DNA from: Pseudomonadota bacterium
GTDB lineage: Bacteria > Pseudomonadota > Gammaproteobacteria > Burkholderiales > Burkholderiaceae_E
Length of the DNA: 64,000 nt
Assembly: GCA_029779435.1 (NCBI GenBank)
Contig: JAKPAM010000036.1
Coordinates: 62,001-126,000 of the forward strand
Reading direction: 5' to 3'
Below, piece by piece: positions 1 through 9,348 of the stretch. The notes under the pieces are model-generated. The model was not told where the DNA came from, ran no database searches, and saw nothing but the letters and a program-made list of their open reading frames with translations. The position numbers were made by a program, and so were the translations under genes. Position 1 is the stretch's first letter; the number at the start of each line of letters is the position of its first letter.

Positions 1-2296
1 AAGCGTCCATGCTCGATGCCGACAGCGCCTCCGCCGCATCGAGGAACGCCGTCGGCGCGGACCGCGCGGGCGCCAGCAGCGTCGCTTCGAGCATCGCGGC
101 GACCAGCGTTTCGAGATTGCGCCGGCCGATCTCGGGGTTCGCGTACTTGCTGCCGATGATTTCGCCCTGCTCGGTCAGGCGGATCTGCCCGTTCACGGTG
201 CCGGGCGGCTGCGCGAGGATCGCCTGGTAGCTCGGGCCGCCGCCCCGGCCGACGGTGCCGCCGCGGCCATGGAACAGCCGCAGCGTGATGCCGTCGAGGC
301 CGTCGAACATCCGCGCCAGCGTGGTCGACGATCGGTACAGCTCCCAGTTGCTGGTGAAGAAGCCGCCGTCCTTGTTGCTGTCCGAATAGCCGAGCATGAT
401 GTCCTGCTGCGCGCCCGAGCGCCGGATCAGCGCCTCGATGCCTGGCAACGCATAGAACGCCTTCATGATCGGCTCGGCGTTGCGCAGGTCGGTGATCGTC
501 TCGAACAGCGGCACGACGATGAGCGCCGCCGTCGACGTCGGGGCGTCGAGGCAGCCGCGCATCAGCCCGGTCTCCTTCTGGAGCAGCAGCACTTCCAGCA
601 GGTCGCTGACGGTTTCGGTGTGGCTGATGATGTAGTGGCGGATCGTCTCGCGGCCGAACGCGGCGCGCACGCGCGCGGCCATCTCGAAGACCGCCAGTTC
701 CTGGTTCGCCAGCGCCGAATACGCGTGGTCGCGCACGCGCAGCGGCCGCGCGTCGCGCAGCAGCCCGAGCAGCAGCGCCTGCCGTTCTTCCTCGCCGAGC
801 GACGCGTAGTCCGGATGCAGGCGCGCCGCCGCCAGCAGCTCGGCCACCACCGCCTCGTGCTGATCGGAACTTTGGCGCAGGTCCACGGTCGCCAGGTGGA
901 AGCCGAACACCTGCACCGCGCGGATCAACGGTGCCAGCCGGGGCGCGATCAACGCGCTGCCATGGTGCGCGCGCAGCGACGACTCGATCGTGCGCAGGTC
1001 CGCCAGGAACGCGTCGGCGTCGTCATAAGGATCGGCAGGCTCGACCGCATGGCGCAGCGCCTCGGTGCCGGTCAGGTGCCTGAGCGTGGCTGCCAGCCGC
1101 GCGTAGACGCCGACCAGCGCGCGGCGATAAGGCTCGTCCTGACGATGGCCGTGCGTGTCGTGCGCGCGATCCGCCAGCGCCATCGCCTCGTCGCTGACGC
1201 CGACGAGCAGCCGCGACATCGACAGCTCGGCACCGAGCTGGTGCACCTCGGTCAGGTAATGGCGCAGCACCGTCTCGCCATGGCGCATCACCGCCAGCTC
1301 GAGCGTCTGCGCGTTGACATTGGGATTGCCGTCGCGATCGCCGCCGATCCAGTTGCCCATCCGCAGGAACGGGGCGACCGCCGCGCCGCCCAGCCGCGAT
1401 TCGAGTTCGGCATAGACGCGGGGCACCTGCGTCAGGAACGTCGTCCGGTAGTAGCTGAGCGCGTTTTCGATCTCGTCGGCGACCGTCAGCTTCGTGAAGC
1501 GCAGCATCCGCGTCTGCCACAACTGCGTGACGCACGAGCGGAGCAGCGCCTCGTTTTCCGCGCGCTCGGTGTCCGAGGCCAGTGATTCGCGCTGCGCGAG
1601 CAGGTCGGCGATCGTTCGCTCGGTGTCCAGGATGCTGCGCCGCTGCACCTCGGTCGGGTGAGCGGTCAGCACCGGCGAGACATAGGCGCCGGCCAGCATC
1701 CGCGCGACCTCGCCGGGTCGCACCCGGGCGTCGGCCAGCCGCTCGAACGACCGCGCGAGCGAGCCGTCCTGCGACGCGGGCGGCTTGGCGCCGGCGTCTC
1801 GGCGGGCCATCGCCATCGCTTCGTGCGCCTTGCGCCGGCGGATGTGATGGCGGTCTTCGGCGATGTTGGCCAGGTGCGAGAAATAGCCGAACGCGCGGAT
1901 CACCGACACCGCCTGCTCGGGGCTCAATTCTTCGAGCAGCCGGTTCATCGCCTTGCCCGCCGTCGCGTCGTCCTTGCGGCGATAAGCGACGCTCAACTGG
2001 CGGGTCCGTTCGATCAGCTCGTACGCGTCCTCGCCTTCCTGGTCGCGGATCGTCTCGCCCAGGATGCGTCCGAGCAGCCGGATGTCCTCGATCAGCGGCA
2101 GGTCTTTCGCATCGGCGGCCGGTGCGTCGTTGCGTCCGGCTCTCGTACCGGTTCTTGCGCCGGCTTTTCCGTTGACCTTCGCGCTGGCTTTTGCCTCGGC
2201 CTCGGCCTTGGCCTTGGCGGCTGCCTTGGCGTTCGCCTTGACCTTACCGCCGCCCTTCGTCTTCGCGTTGCCGCGGGGTTTCGCCTGATCCGCCAT
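1..2296 (-). CDS. ppc: Phosphoenolpyruvate carboxylase, 3' end cut by the window
   Basis: Carboxylates phosphoenolpyruvate with bicarbonate to oxaloacetate, a cytoplasmic anaplerotic step. The first 765 codons are visible; the gene reads leftward and runs off the window edge. Family hallmarks are [12 protein letters not shown] (residues 209-220, catalytic His213), [10 protein letters not shown] near residue 636 and [13 protein letters not shown] near residue 675. The ATG at 2294-2296 has GAGGG eight bases upstream. Residues 1-55 form an Ala/Lys/Gly-rich low-complexity extension that is not part of the conserved core. The ppx stop lies 12 bp upstream on the same strand, so ppx-ppc is probably one transcript. 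The large plus-strand open frame over this region is a high-GC shadow. Confidence 0.97.
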   Translation of the reverse strand, partial: MADQAKPRGNAKTKGGGKVKANAKAAAKAKAEAEAKASAKVNGKAGARTGTRAGRNDAPAADAKDLPLIEDIRLLGRILGETIRDQEGEDAYELIERTRQLSVAYRRKDDATAGKAMNRLLEELSPEQAVSVIRAFGYFSHLANIAEDRHHIRRRKAHEAMAMARRDAGAKPPASQDGSLARSFERLADARVRPGEVARMLAGAYVSPVLTAHPTEVQRRSILDTERTIADLLAQRESLASDTERAENEALLRSCVTQLWQTRMLRFTKLTVADEIENALSYYRTTFLTQVPRVYAELESRLGGAAVAPFLRMGNWIGGDRDGNPNVNAQTLELAVMRHGETVLRHYLTEVHQLGAELSMSRLLVGVSDEAMALADRAHDTHGHRQDEPYRRALVGVYARLAATLRHLTGTEALRHAVEPADPYDDADAFLADLRTIESSLRAHHGSALIAPRLAPLIRAVQVFGFHLATVDLRQSSDQHEAVVAELLAAARLHPDYASLGEEERQALLLGLLRDARPLRVRDHAYSALANQELAVFEMAARVRAAFGRETIRHYIISHTETVSDLLEVLLLQKETGLMRGCLDAPTSTAALIVVPLFETITDLRNAEPIMKAFYALPGIEALIRRSGAQQDIMLGYSDSNKDGGFFTSNWELYRSSTTLARMFDGLDGITLRLFHGRGGTVGRGGGPSYQAILAQPPGTVNGQIRLTEQGEIIGSKYANPEIGRRNLETLVAAMLEATLLAPARSAPTAFLDAAEALSASSMDA

Positions 2297-2308
2297 CGTT
2301 CGGTCCCT

Positions 2309-3811
2309 CTACAGCAACTGGTAGTCGAACTGCTCGAACACACCCTGGTTGGCCCACGCCGATGCCTCGGACCGGAGGCTGGCATCGGTCAACGGATGCT
2401 CGCGCGCCCACGCGGCCGGCATTTCGAGCCGCAGCTTGCCGCGCTTGAAGAACAAGGCCGGGACGACGACCGGATCGTCGTCGTCGCGCCGGCGATGCAT
2501 CGTCGTGGCCAGCCGCAGCGACAACGCCATCAGCCAGTCCAGTTCGCCGTGCAGCAGCGGCGCCAGCTTGCGCAGGCCCCCGGTCTGCCCGAGCACCAAT
2601 CGTGCCATCAGCGACTGCTCGTCCTGCGAGAAGCCCGGCATGTCGGCGTGATCGAGGATGTAGGCGCTGTGCTTGTGATGGTCCTGGTGCGAAATCGACA
2701 TGCCGATCTCGGCCAGGCGCGCGGCCCAGCCCAGCAGTTGGCCGCGCTGCTCCAGTTCTTCCTGCGGGCCGCGCGCGACCTGCCCGAACAGCACGGTGGC
2801 CGTGTGCGCGACGCGCTCGCCGTGCCGCGTGCCGCTGCCATAGCGCTGCACCATGCGCGCGACCGTCACCTCGCGCATGTCGGCGCCGTGGCCGCGGCCC
2901 AGCAGGTCGTACAGCACGCCCTGGCGCAGCGCGCCATTGCAGTAGGCCATCGACTCGATGCCCAGTTCCTCGAACACCGCGGTCATCACCGCCAGTCCGC
3001 CGGCCAGCACGGGCCGGCGCTCGGCCTTCAGGCCTTCGAGCTTGAGCCGGTCGGCGTGGCCGGCGCGTACCAGCACCTCGCCGAGCCAGGCCAGGCCGTC
3101 GCGCGTGATCCGCGATTCGCCGCGGTTGACCTGCAGCACCTGCCACAGTGACTTCGCGGTCCCCGACGAGCCGGCCGCGTATTCCCATCCCAGCTCGCGG
3201 TAAGCGCGCGAGATCGGCGCGATGACGTCGCGCGCCGCGAAGCATGCGCGCGCGAAGCTCTGGCGATCGACGCACCCGTCCGGAAAGAAGCGCTCGGACA
3301 GCGTGACGCAGCCGGCCGCCGTCGATTCGAGCGCCAGCGATTCATAGTCGCGGCCGATGACGCACTCGGTCGATCCGCCGCCGATGTCGATGACGATGCG
3401 GCGCCGGCCGTCGACGGCCATCGCGTGGGCGGCCCCCAGGTAGATCAGCCGCGCTTCCTCGTGTCCCGAGATGATTTCGATCGGAAACCCGAGCGCGGCC
3501 TGCGCGGTTTCGAGCAGGCGGCGCCCGTTGCGCGCGACGCGGAACGTGTTGGTCGCCACCGCGCGGACGGTGTCGGGACTGAACGAGCGCAGCCGCTCGC
3601 CGAAGCGGTGCAGCGATTCGATCGCCCGGCGCTGCGACGTGTCGTCGAGCATGCCTTCGACGCTCAGTCCGGCGGCCAGCCGCACCGATTCCTTGAGCGC
3701 GTCGATCGGGCGGATCTGTTCGCCGGCGCAGGAGGTTTCGACGCGTCCGATCAGCAGCCGAAAGCTGTTCGAACCCAGGTCAACGGCGGCAAGCAGGCGG
3801 CGGTCAGTCAT
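2309..3811 (-). CDS. ppx: Exopolyphosphatase / guanosine pentaphosphate phosphatase (Ppx/GppA)
   Basis: Processively releases phosphate from polyphosphate and belongs to the ASKHA (actin-like ATPase) superfamily; cytoplasmic. The 500-residue length is normal for the long Ppx form. Phosphate-1 loop VDLGSNSFRLLIG is at residues 10-22, ATNTFRVARNG near 86-96, GHEEAR at 116-121 with the expected catalytic Glu118, and phosphate-2 loop VIDIGGGSTECVIG at 140-153. A His-rich stretch (SHQDHHKH) in the C-terminal half fits the HD-like domain. The frame stays open 29 codons further upstream, but homology begins at MTDRRLLAAVDLG, so the ATG at 3811 was chosen; its ribosome site is weak. It is divergent from ppk1, which makes the polymer this enzyme breaks down. 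Confidence 0.96.
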   Translation of the reverse strand: MTDRRLLAAVDLGSNSFRLLIGRVETSCAGEQIRPIDALKESVRLAAGLSVEGMLDDTSQRRAIESLHRFGERLRSFSPDTVRAVATNTFRVARNGRRLLETAQAALGFPIEIISGHEEARLIYLGAAHAMAVDGRRRIVIDIGGGSTECVIGRDYESLALESTAAGCVTLSERFFPDGCVDRQSFARACFAARDVIAPISRAYRELGWEYAAGSSGTAKSLWQVLQVNRGESRITRDGLAWLGEVLVRAGHADRLKLEGLKAERRPVLAGGLAVMTAVFEELGIESMAYCNGALRQGVLYDLLGRGHGADMREVTVARMVQRYGSGTRHGERVAHTATVLFGQVARGPQEELEQRGQLLGWAARLAEIGMSISHQDHHKHSAYILDHADMPGFSQDEQSLMARLVLGQTGGLRKLAPLLHGELDWLMALSLRLATTMHRRRDDDDPVVVPALFFKRGKLRLEMPAAWAREHPLTDASLRSEASAWANQGVFEQFDYQLL

Positions 3812-3983
3812 GGAGCGCGAGGGATGGAACGCGAGGAGAGTCGGTCGTCGGGCGCCTTGCCCTGCGGCGCCGCTCGATCGGGGCGCGTCGCAGCGCATCC
3901 CGAGGGGCGAGCGCGGCAGCCGGGTGGATGGGGTCGGCGCTTCCCATGGGACCCGCAGTATCGCAGAAGTGTGTGGCGGGCCG

Positions 3984-4017
3984 GCGTCATCGATTTTTCA
4001 TAATGCGGCGGTACACT
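3984..4017 (+). promoter_or_regulatory. Candidate Pho box plus -10 hexamer of ppk1
   Basis: GCGTCAT (3984-3990) and TTTTCAT (3995-4001) form two TGTCAT-like direct repeats 11 bp apart, the layout of a PhoB box. Ten bases later is TACACT (4012-4017), a -10-like hexamer at the spacing seen in PhoB-activated promoters. The run is strikingly AT-rich for this genome. The predicted start of transcription falls on or next to the ppk1 ATG at 4025. This is inferred from pattern only. Confidence 0.55.
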
Positions 4018-4024
4018 TGATCGG

Positions 4025-6163
4025 ATGACCCGAGACGATTCGCGTACGTTCGATGTCGATCCCGATTCAGCGGCCGCGCCGGCGACGGATCCCGATCGGT
4101 ACCTGAACCGCGAACTGGGCATCCTCGCGTTCAACGAGCGCGTGCTCGCCCAGGCCGAGGATGCGGACGTGCCGTTGCTCGAACGGTTGCGCTTCCTGAC
4201 GATCGTATCGAGCAACCTCGACGAGTTCTACGAGGTGCGCGTCGCCGAGCTCAAGGAACTGGTCTACGCGGGCCTGGCCGATGCGCAGAACGCCCGCCAG
4301 ACGCTGATCGAGGTGTCGCGCCGCGCCGATCGGCTGGTCGGCCGCCAGTACCAGTTGCTCAACGGCGAACTGCTGCCGCTGCTCCAGCGCGAGGGGATCG
4401 CGCTGCACACGAGCCCGACCTGGGACGATGCCCAGGCGAACTGGGCCGAGCAGGTCTTCATGACCGAGATCGAGCCGCTGCTGACGCCGATCGCGCTCGA
4501 TCCGGCGCATCCGTTCCCGCGCATCCTGAACAAGAGCCTGAACTTCATCGTCGAGCTCGAAGGCCGGGACGCGTTCGGCCGCCGCGCGGGGATCGCCGTC
4601 GTCCAGGCGCCGCGGCTGCTACCCCGGTTGATCCGGATGCCCGCGGGCCTGTCCCCTTACCCTTATGGCGTGGTGCTGCTGACCTCGTTCGTGCAGAAGT
4701 TCGTCGATCGCCTGTTCCAGGGCATGCACGTGCGCTCGGTCCATCAGTTTCGCGTGACGCGCAACAGCGAACTGTTCGTCGACGACGAGGACATCACCGA
4801 TCTGCGCGTCGCGCTGCAGGGCGAACTGCCGCAGCGGCATTATGGCGACGCGGTACGGCTCGAAGTGTCGGCCGGCTGCCCCGAGTCGGTGATCGACCGG
4901 CTGCTGCGCGAGTTCGAGCTGAACAACGACGACTGCTTCCGCGTCGACGGGCCGGTCAACCTGAACCGCCTCGCGCAGGTCATCGACCTGGTCGATCGCC
5001 CGGATCTGAAGTTCCCGGTGCTCGAACCCGCGGTGCCGGCCGACCTGCGGGGCGACGACCTGTTCGCCGCGATCGCGAGGCGCGACATCCTGCTGCACCA
5101 TCCTTACCAGTCGTTCGAACCGGTGATGCGCTTCCTGGCCAGCGCCGCCAACGATCCGCGCGTCGTCGCGATCAAGCAGACCGTCTACCGGACCGGTGCC
5201 GATTCGGCATTGATGGAGTCGCTGGTCAGCGCGGCCGGGGCGGGCAAGGAGGTTACCGTCGTCGTCGAGCTGATGGCCCGCTTCGATGAAGAGACGAACA
5301 TCAACTGGGCCGCCCGGCTCGAACAGGTGGGCGCGCACGTCGTCTATGGCGTCGTCGGCCACAAGACGCACGCGAAGATGGCGATGGTGCTGCGGCGCGA
5401 GAAGCCGTCTCGGGGCGCGGGCGGCGGTACGGGGGAGGTGCTGCGCCGCTATGTGCACCTGGGTACCGGCAACTATCACCCGCGCACCGCCCGGCTCTAC
5501 GAGGACTTCGGGCTGCTGTCGGCGGATCCGGTGCTGTGCGCCGACGTCCATGAGGTGTTCCGCCGCCTGACCGGCGTCGGGCAGGCCGGCGCGCTCAAGG
5601 CGCTGCTGCAGGCACCGTTCACGCTGCACGATTCCGTGCTCGCGGCGATCCGCCGTGAACGGGATCACGCCGCTGCCGGCAAGAAGGCGTACGTGGCCGC
5701 CAAGCTCAATGCACTGCTCGAGCCGACGGTCATCGAAGCGCTGTACGAGGCGAGCCGGGCCGGTGTGCGGATCGACCTGATCGTGCGCGGCGTGTGCGCG
5801 CTGCGGCCGGGGATCGCCGGCCTGTCGGACAACATCCGCGTGCGTTCGATCGTCGGCCGGTTCCTCGAGCACAGCCGCGTTTATTACTTCTGGAACGACG
5901 GTGAGCGCGACGTCTGGCTGTCGTCGGCCGACTGGATGGACCGCAACCTGCTGAGGCGGGTCGAGGTCGCGTTTCCGGTGCGCGACCGGCGGCTCAAGAC
6001 CCGTGTGATCGACGAGGCGATCCAGCAGCACCTGGCCGACAACGTGTCGGCCTGGATCATGGATGGGGATGGCGGCTATACGCGCCGGCATCCCCGGCGG
6101 GGCTTGCCGCGCCAGTCGCAGCAGCGTTTGCTGCAGAAACTGGCGCCGGGTTCGAAGACTTGA
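4025..6163 (+). CDS. ppk1: Polyphosphate kinase 1
   Basis: Reversibly transfers the ATP gamma-phosphate to growing polyphosphate. The 712 residues match the PPK1 family (about 690-700). The N-terminal domain carries NRELGILAFNERVL and FLTIVSSNLDEFYEVRVAEL. The two phospholipase-D-like catalytic halves show HKTHAKM (446-452, with His449 at the autophosphorylated-His position), HLGTGNYHPRTARLYEDFG, and HSRVYYFWNDGERDVW with His616 as the second catalytic His. No Shine-Dalgarno sequence precedes the ATG; the predicted transcription start coincides with it, suggesting a leaderless message. It is divergent from ppx, and a Pho box lies in the 213-bp gap, which would fit induction under phosphate starvation. 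Confidence 0.97.
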   Translation: MTRDDSRTFDVDPDSAAAPATDPDRYLNRELGILAFNERVLAQAEDADVPLLERLRFLTIVSSNLDEFYEVRVAELKELVYAGLADAQNARQTLIEVSRRADRLVGRQYQLLNGELLPLLQREGIALHTSPTWDDAQANWAEQVFMTEIEPLLTPIALDPAHPFPRILNKSLNFIVELEGRDAFGRRAGIAVVQAPRLLPRLIRMPAGLSPYPYGVVLLTSFVQKFVDRLFQGMHVRSVHQFRVTRNSELFVDDEDITDLRVALQGELPQRHYGDAVRLEVSAGCPESVIDRLLREFELNNDDCFRVDGPVNLNRLAQVIDLVDRPDLKFPVLEPAVPADLRGDDLFAAIARRDILLHHPYQSFEPVMRFLASAANDPRVVAIKQTVYRTGADSALMESLVSAAGAGKEVTVVVELMARFDEETNINWAARLEQVGAHVVYGVVGHKTHAKMAMVLRREKPSRGAGGGTGEVLRRYVHLGTGNYHPRTARLYEDFGLLSADPVLCADVHEVFRRLTGVGQAGALKALLQAPFTLHDSVLAAIRRERDHAAAGKKAYVAAKLNALLEPTVIEALYEASRAGVRIDLIVRGVCALRPGIAGLSDNIRVRSIVGRFLEHSRVYYFWNDGERDVWLSSADWMDRNLLRRVEVAFPVRDRRLKTRVIDEAIQQHLADNVSAWIMDGDGGYTRRHPRRGLPRQSQQRLLQKLAPGSKT

Positions 6164-6191
6164 TGGAACGGGTCTTCGGTGCGCGTGATCG

Positions 6192-6464
6192 TTACCAGCG
6201 GCGCGGACCGTAGTAGGACCGGTACGGTCCGCCCCAGCCTGGGCGCGGCCCGCCGCCCCAACTGCGTCCGACCCAGACCGAGGCGCTGGGCACGATGACC
6301 GGCGCCGGCGCGACCACCGCGGGGCCGACATACGCGCCGCCGTAGCCATAACCGGGGGGCCCGGCGGGAACGACCGCGCAGGCGCCCAACGAGGCCAGCG
6401 CGCCTGCGGCTAGAATGGCTTTGATCGCGCCCTTCGAGCGGGTGTTCGCGGTACCGGTTTTCAT
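6192..6464 (-). CDS. Small Gly/Pro/Tyr-rich lipoprotein
   Basis: Ninety residues with a positively charged start, a hydrophobic stretch (IKAILAAGALASLGAC) and a lipobox ending at Cys29, so it is a predicted lipoprotein. The mature part is dominated by Gly, Pro, Tyr and Val with no recognisable enzyme domain and a Trp/Arg-rich end. AAGGAG lies six bases before the ATG, and start and lipobox agree, so the gene is real despite its size. It stops 28 bp from the ppk1 stop (convergent) and reads away from pxpB. Its function is unknown; such proteins in Burkholderiales are usually annotated as hypothetical envelope proteins. Confidence 0.8.
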   Translation of the reverse strand: MKTGTANTRSKGAIKAILAAGALASLGACAVVPAGPPGYGYGGAYVGPAVVAPAPVIVPSASVWVGRSWGGGPRPGWGGPYRSYYGPRRW

Positions 6465-6562
6465 CGTCTGCTCCTTGAGGGGCTCCCGCCGTACCGGCGG
6501 ACCCCGAGCGACAGCAACGCCTGCTGCCGATCTACAAGATACGGAAAGCGGACCGGTTCAGG

Positions 6563-6591
6563 TGTATCGAGTTCAGACGAGTTGTATCAAG
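6563..6591 (+). promoter_or_regulatory. Direct repeat TGTATC-R-AG upstream of pxpB
   Basis: TGTATCGAG (6563-6571) and TGTATCAAG (6583-6591) are near-identical direct repeats exactly 20 bp apart, two helical turns, ending 8 bp before the pxpB ATG. The second copy also supplies the AAGAG ribosome site. Same-face repeats this close to an operon start suggest a regulator site, but no regulator gene is adjacent. Confidence 0.35.
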
Positions 6592-6599
6592 AGTTGACG

Positions 6600-7298
6600 A
6601 TGAACCTTCGCATCTACCCGTTGGGAGACCGCGCGCTGCTGTGCGAGACGGGCGGCGCGGCGTCGCTCGACGCGCAGCGCCGGATCTGGGCTCTCGCGCA
6701 GCAGGCGGCCGACTGGGACGAAGTGGCCGAGGCCGTGCCGGGGGTCAACAACCTGCTGCTGGTGTTCGACGCGTTGTCGGCCGATGCCGACGCGTTGCAC
6801 GCGCGCGTCGATCGCGCATGGTCGGGCCTGCGGATCGCCGTCGACGAGCCGGGACCGCTGATCGAGATCCCGGTCGTCTACGGCGGCGACGGCGGGCCGG
6901 ACCTGGACGACGTCGCGCACCACGCCGGGATGTCGGCCGACGAAGTGATCGAGCGGCATGCCGGCGCCGAATACACGGTGTTCTGCATGGGCTTCCAGCC
7001 GGGGTTCGCGTATCTCGGCGGCCTGGATCCGCGCCTGGCCACGCCCCGACGGGCCACGCCGCGCACCGACGTGCCGGCCGGCAGCGTCGCGATCGGCGGT
7101 GCGCAGACGACGATCTATCCGGCCCGCTCGCCGGGCGGATGGAATCTGATCGGCCGCTCGGATGCCGTCCTGTTCGCGCCCGACCGCGACCCGCCGACGC
7201 TGATGGCCGCCGGCTATCGCGTGCGCTTCGTGCCCGTCGATGCGTTGGGCGGGCCGGATGCGGGATCGGCCGATAGCCGCCATGGGGGCGCCGCATGA
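6600..7298 (+). CDS. pxpB: 5-oxoprolinase subunit B (KipI family)
   Basis: With PxpA and PxpC forms the prokaryotic ATP-dependent 5-oxoprolinase, which opens 5-oxoproline (pyroglutamate) to glutamate. The 232 residues contain the family core: NLRIYPLGDRALL at the start, VPGVNNLLLVF, and GFAYLGGLDPRLATPRR followed by the VPAGSVAIGG segment. The frame stays open six codons upstream, but MNLRIYPLG is the homologous start and has AAGAG in front. The stop overlaps the pxpC start by 4 bp (ATGA), so B and C are translationally coupled. The family was once annotated as allophanate hydrolase subunit 1 or the Bacillus sporulation-kinase inhibitor KipI; the three-gene order points to oxoprolinase. Confidence 0.93.
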   Translation: MNLRIYPLGDRALLCETGGAASLDAQRRIWALAQQAADWDEVAEAVPGVNNLLLVFDALSADADALHARVDRAWSGLRIAVDEPGPLIEIPVVYGGDGGPDLDDVAHHAGMSADEVIERHAGAEYTVFCMGFQPGFAYLGGLDPRLATPRRATPRTDVPAGSVAIGGAQTTIYPARSPGGWNLIGRSDAVLFAPDRDPPTLMAAGYRVRFVPVDALGGPDAGSADSRHGGAA

Positions 7299-8506
7299 TC
7301 GAGGTGCTGCGCGCGGGACCTATGACATCGGTCCAGGACGGCGGACGGTCCGGATGGCGGTCGATCGGGGTCACGGCGGCGGGGGCGCTCGACGGCACGT
7401 CGCTGGCCCTGGCCAACCTGCTGGTCGGTAATCGGCCGGATGCCGCCGTGCTCGAGATCAGCCTCGCGCCGGTGCGATTGCGCTTCGAGCGGTCCGTGCG
7501 CATCGCGCTGGCGGGCGCCGACCTGGACGGCCGGCTCGACGACGGGACGCCGGTCCGCTGCTGGTGGAGCTGCCGGATCGAGGCAGGCCGGACGCTGACG
7601 CTGAATCCGACGCGGCCGCTCGGCGACGTCGGCCTGCACACGTATCTGGCGGTGGCCGGCGGCATCGATGTGCCCGAGGTGCTCGGCTCGCGCAGCACGG
7701 ATCTGAAATCCGGCTTCGGCGGCATGCGCGGACGCCTGCTCGCCAACGGCGATCGATTGCCGATCGGCGTCGATGGGCTCGCCGATCGGCTCGCGCAGGA
7801 GCCGGACGCGTGCGATCGCGATGGCGTACCGCTCGGTAGGCCGTTCGGCATACGTGCGCCCGAATGGTTCTGGCCGAAGGCCGCGGCCGGCGAGTCGGCG
7901 CCGCCCGTGCCGGTGCGGTTCGTGCGGGGACCCGAATGGGAAGACTTCAGCCTGGTGTCGCGCCGGTTGTTTGCCCATGAGGATTGGGAGGTCAGCCCGC
8001 GCAGCAACCGGATGGGATACCGGCTCGGCGGAGCGACGCTCGTACGCCTGAAGGCGCGCTCGCGCGACCTGCTGTCGCACGGTGTGCTGCCCGGCGTCAT
8101 CCAGGTGCCGCCCGATGGCCAGCCGATCGTGCTGCTGGCGGATGCGCAGACGACGGGCGGCTACCCGAAGATCGGCGTCGTCATCACCGCCGACCTGCCG
8201 ATCATCGCGCAGGTGCGTTTCGGCGCCCGCGTTCGCTTCGTCGAATGCGATCTCGCGCAGGCGAGAACGGCGCTGGACCTTTCGCGGCGCTACCTGCGGG
8301 AGATGGCCGGCATCATCGATGCGCGGCTGGGGCGTGTGTCGCCGACTGGTTCGGCGGTCGGTTCGACGTCTGCTTCGGCGCTCGATGTAGTGTCCGATCC
8401 CGATCCTGATCCCGTGTCCGATTCCGTTTCGGACGCCGGATCGCCGTCCGCTTCGGCTGCTTCCAAACCCGAGGCCCTGCCGAACGACCATGGAGACCCG
8501 CCATGA
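7295..8506 (+). CDS. pxpC: 5-oxoprolinase subunit C (KipA / biotin-dependent carboxyltransferase-like)
   Basis: Partner of PxpB in oxoproline hydrolysis. The 403 residues begin with the typical [18 protein letters not shown], then [41 protein letters not shown] and a late [12 protein letters not shown] segment. The fold resembles carboxyltransferase domains. From about residue 345 the protein continues into an Asp/Pro/Ser/Ala-rich repetitive tail ([13 protein letters not shown]) beyond the usual family end. Overlaps both neighbours by 4 bp (ATGA at each junction). Confidence 0.93.
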   Translation: MIEVLRAGPMTSVQDGGRSGWRSIGVTAAGALDGTSLALANLLVGNRPDAAVLEISLAPVRLRFERSVRIALAGADLDGRLDDGTPVRCWWSCRIEAGRTLTLNPTRPLGDVGLHTYLAVAGGIDVPEVLGSRSTDLKSGFGGMRGRLLANGDRLPIGVDGLADRLAQEPDACDRDGVPLGRPFGIRAPEWFWPKAAAGESAPPVPVRFVRGPEWEDFSLVSRRLFAHEDWEVSPRSNRMGYRLGGATLVRLKARSRDLLSHGVLPGVIQVPPDGQPIVLLADAQTTGGYPKIGVVITADLPIIAQVRFGARVRFVECDLAQARTALDLSRRYLREMAGIIDARLGRVSPTGSAVGSTSASALDVVSDPDPDPVSDSVSDAGSPSASAASKPEALPNDHGDPP

Positions 8507-9348
8507 ACGCATCTTCTGCCGTTGCCCCGAACACGGACCCGAACGCCGGTTCGAGCGCCGGCCCGATCGTCGACCTGAACGCCGATCTCGGGGAGGGCTG
8601 TGATACCGACGAGGCGCTGCTGTCGCTCGTCACGTCCGCCAACATCGCGTGCGGCGGCCACGCGGGCGACGCCGTCACGATGCTGCGCACCGTCGACGGA
8701 GCGCTCGCTCGCGGCGTCGCGATCGGCGCGCATCCGAGCTTCGTCGATCGGGCCAACTTCGGGCGCAGCGAGAGGCAGTTGCCCGAGGAAGAGGTCTACG
8801 CGACGGTGCTGACCCAGATCGGCGCGCTCGACGCGATCGTCCGCGCCCGCGGCGGGCGGCTCGCGCACGTCAAGCCGCATGGCGCGCTGTACAACCAGTC
8901 GGCGCGCGATCCGGCGCTGGCGGCGACGATCGCGCGCGCGGTGCGCGATTTCGATCCGTCGCTGGCGTTGTTCGCGCTGGCCAACAGCGCCTCGGTGGCG
9001 GCTGCCCGCGAGGCGGGGTTGCGTGTCGTCGAAGAGGTCTTCGCCGACCGCGGCTACGAGCCGGACGGCAGCCTGGTCAAGCGCGGCACGCCGGGTGCGC
9101 TGATCGACGACGAGCAGCAGGCAGTGGACCAGACGCTGCGGATGGTGCGCGAGCGCAGCGTGCGTGCGATCGACGGGACGGTCGTGCCGATCAACGCGCA
9201 GACCGTGTGCCTGCATGGCGATGGCGCGCATGCGCTCGCGTTCGCGCGCCGGATCCGCGAGGGGCTGCGGGCTGCGGGCGTCACGGTGACGGCCGCCAGC
9301 GCGCGCGCAGCCGGTGCGCGGCCATCTTCGGGCGCCGGTCGCGCGTGA
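8503..9348 (+). CDS. pxpA: 5-oxoprolinase subunit A (LamB/YcsF family)
   Basis: Third subunit of the oxoprolinase. The 281 residues carry [19 protein letters not shown] with the metal-binding opening of the family, [36 protein letters not shown] and [16 protein letters not shown]. About 20 low-complexity residues precede the conserved start, and the ATGA overlap with pxpC supports the ATG at 8503. The last 68 bp overlap the end of the convergent beta-glucuronidase gene, so the final residues (Ala/Gly/Ser-rich) are coded antisense to that gene's C-terminus. Confidence 0.94.
   Translation: MNASSAVAPNTDPNAGSSAGPIVDLNADLGEGCDTDEALLSLVTSANIACGGHAGDAVTMLRTVDGALARGVAIGAHPSFVDRANFGRSERQLPEEEVYATVLTQIGALDAIVRARGGRLAHVKPHGALYNQSARDPALAATIARAVRDFDPSLALFALANSASVAAAREAGLRVVEEVFADRGYEPDGSLVKRGTPGALIDDEQQAVDQTLRMVRERSVRAIDGTVVPINAQTVCLHGDGAHALAFARRIREGLRAAGVTVTAASARAAGARPSSGAGRA

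Noticed and set aside
269-1585. Long plus-strand open frames over ppc, and similarly 1582-3151
   Set aside because: His/Arg/Gln-rich composition and exact antisense position to ppc and ppx; they are shadows produced by high GC content.
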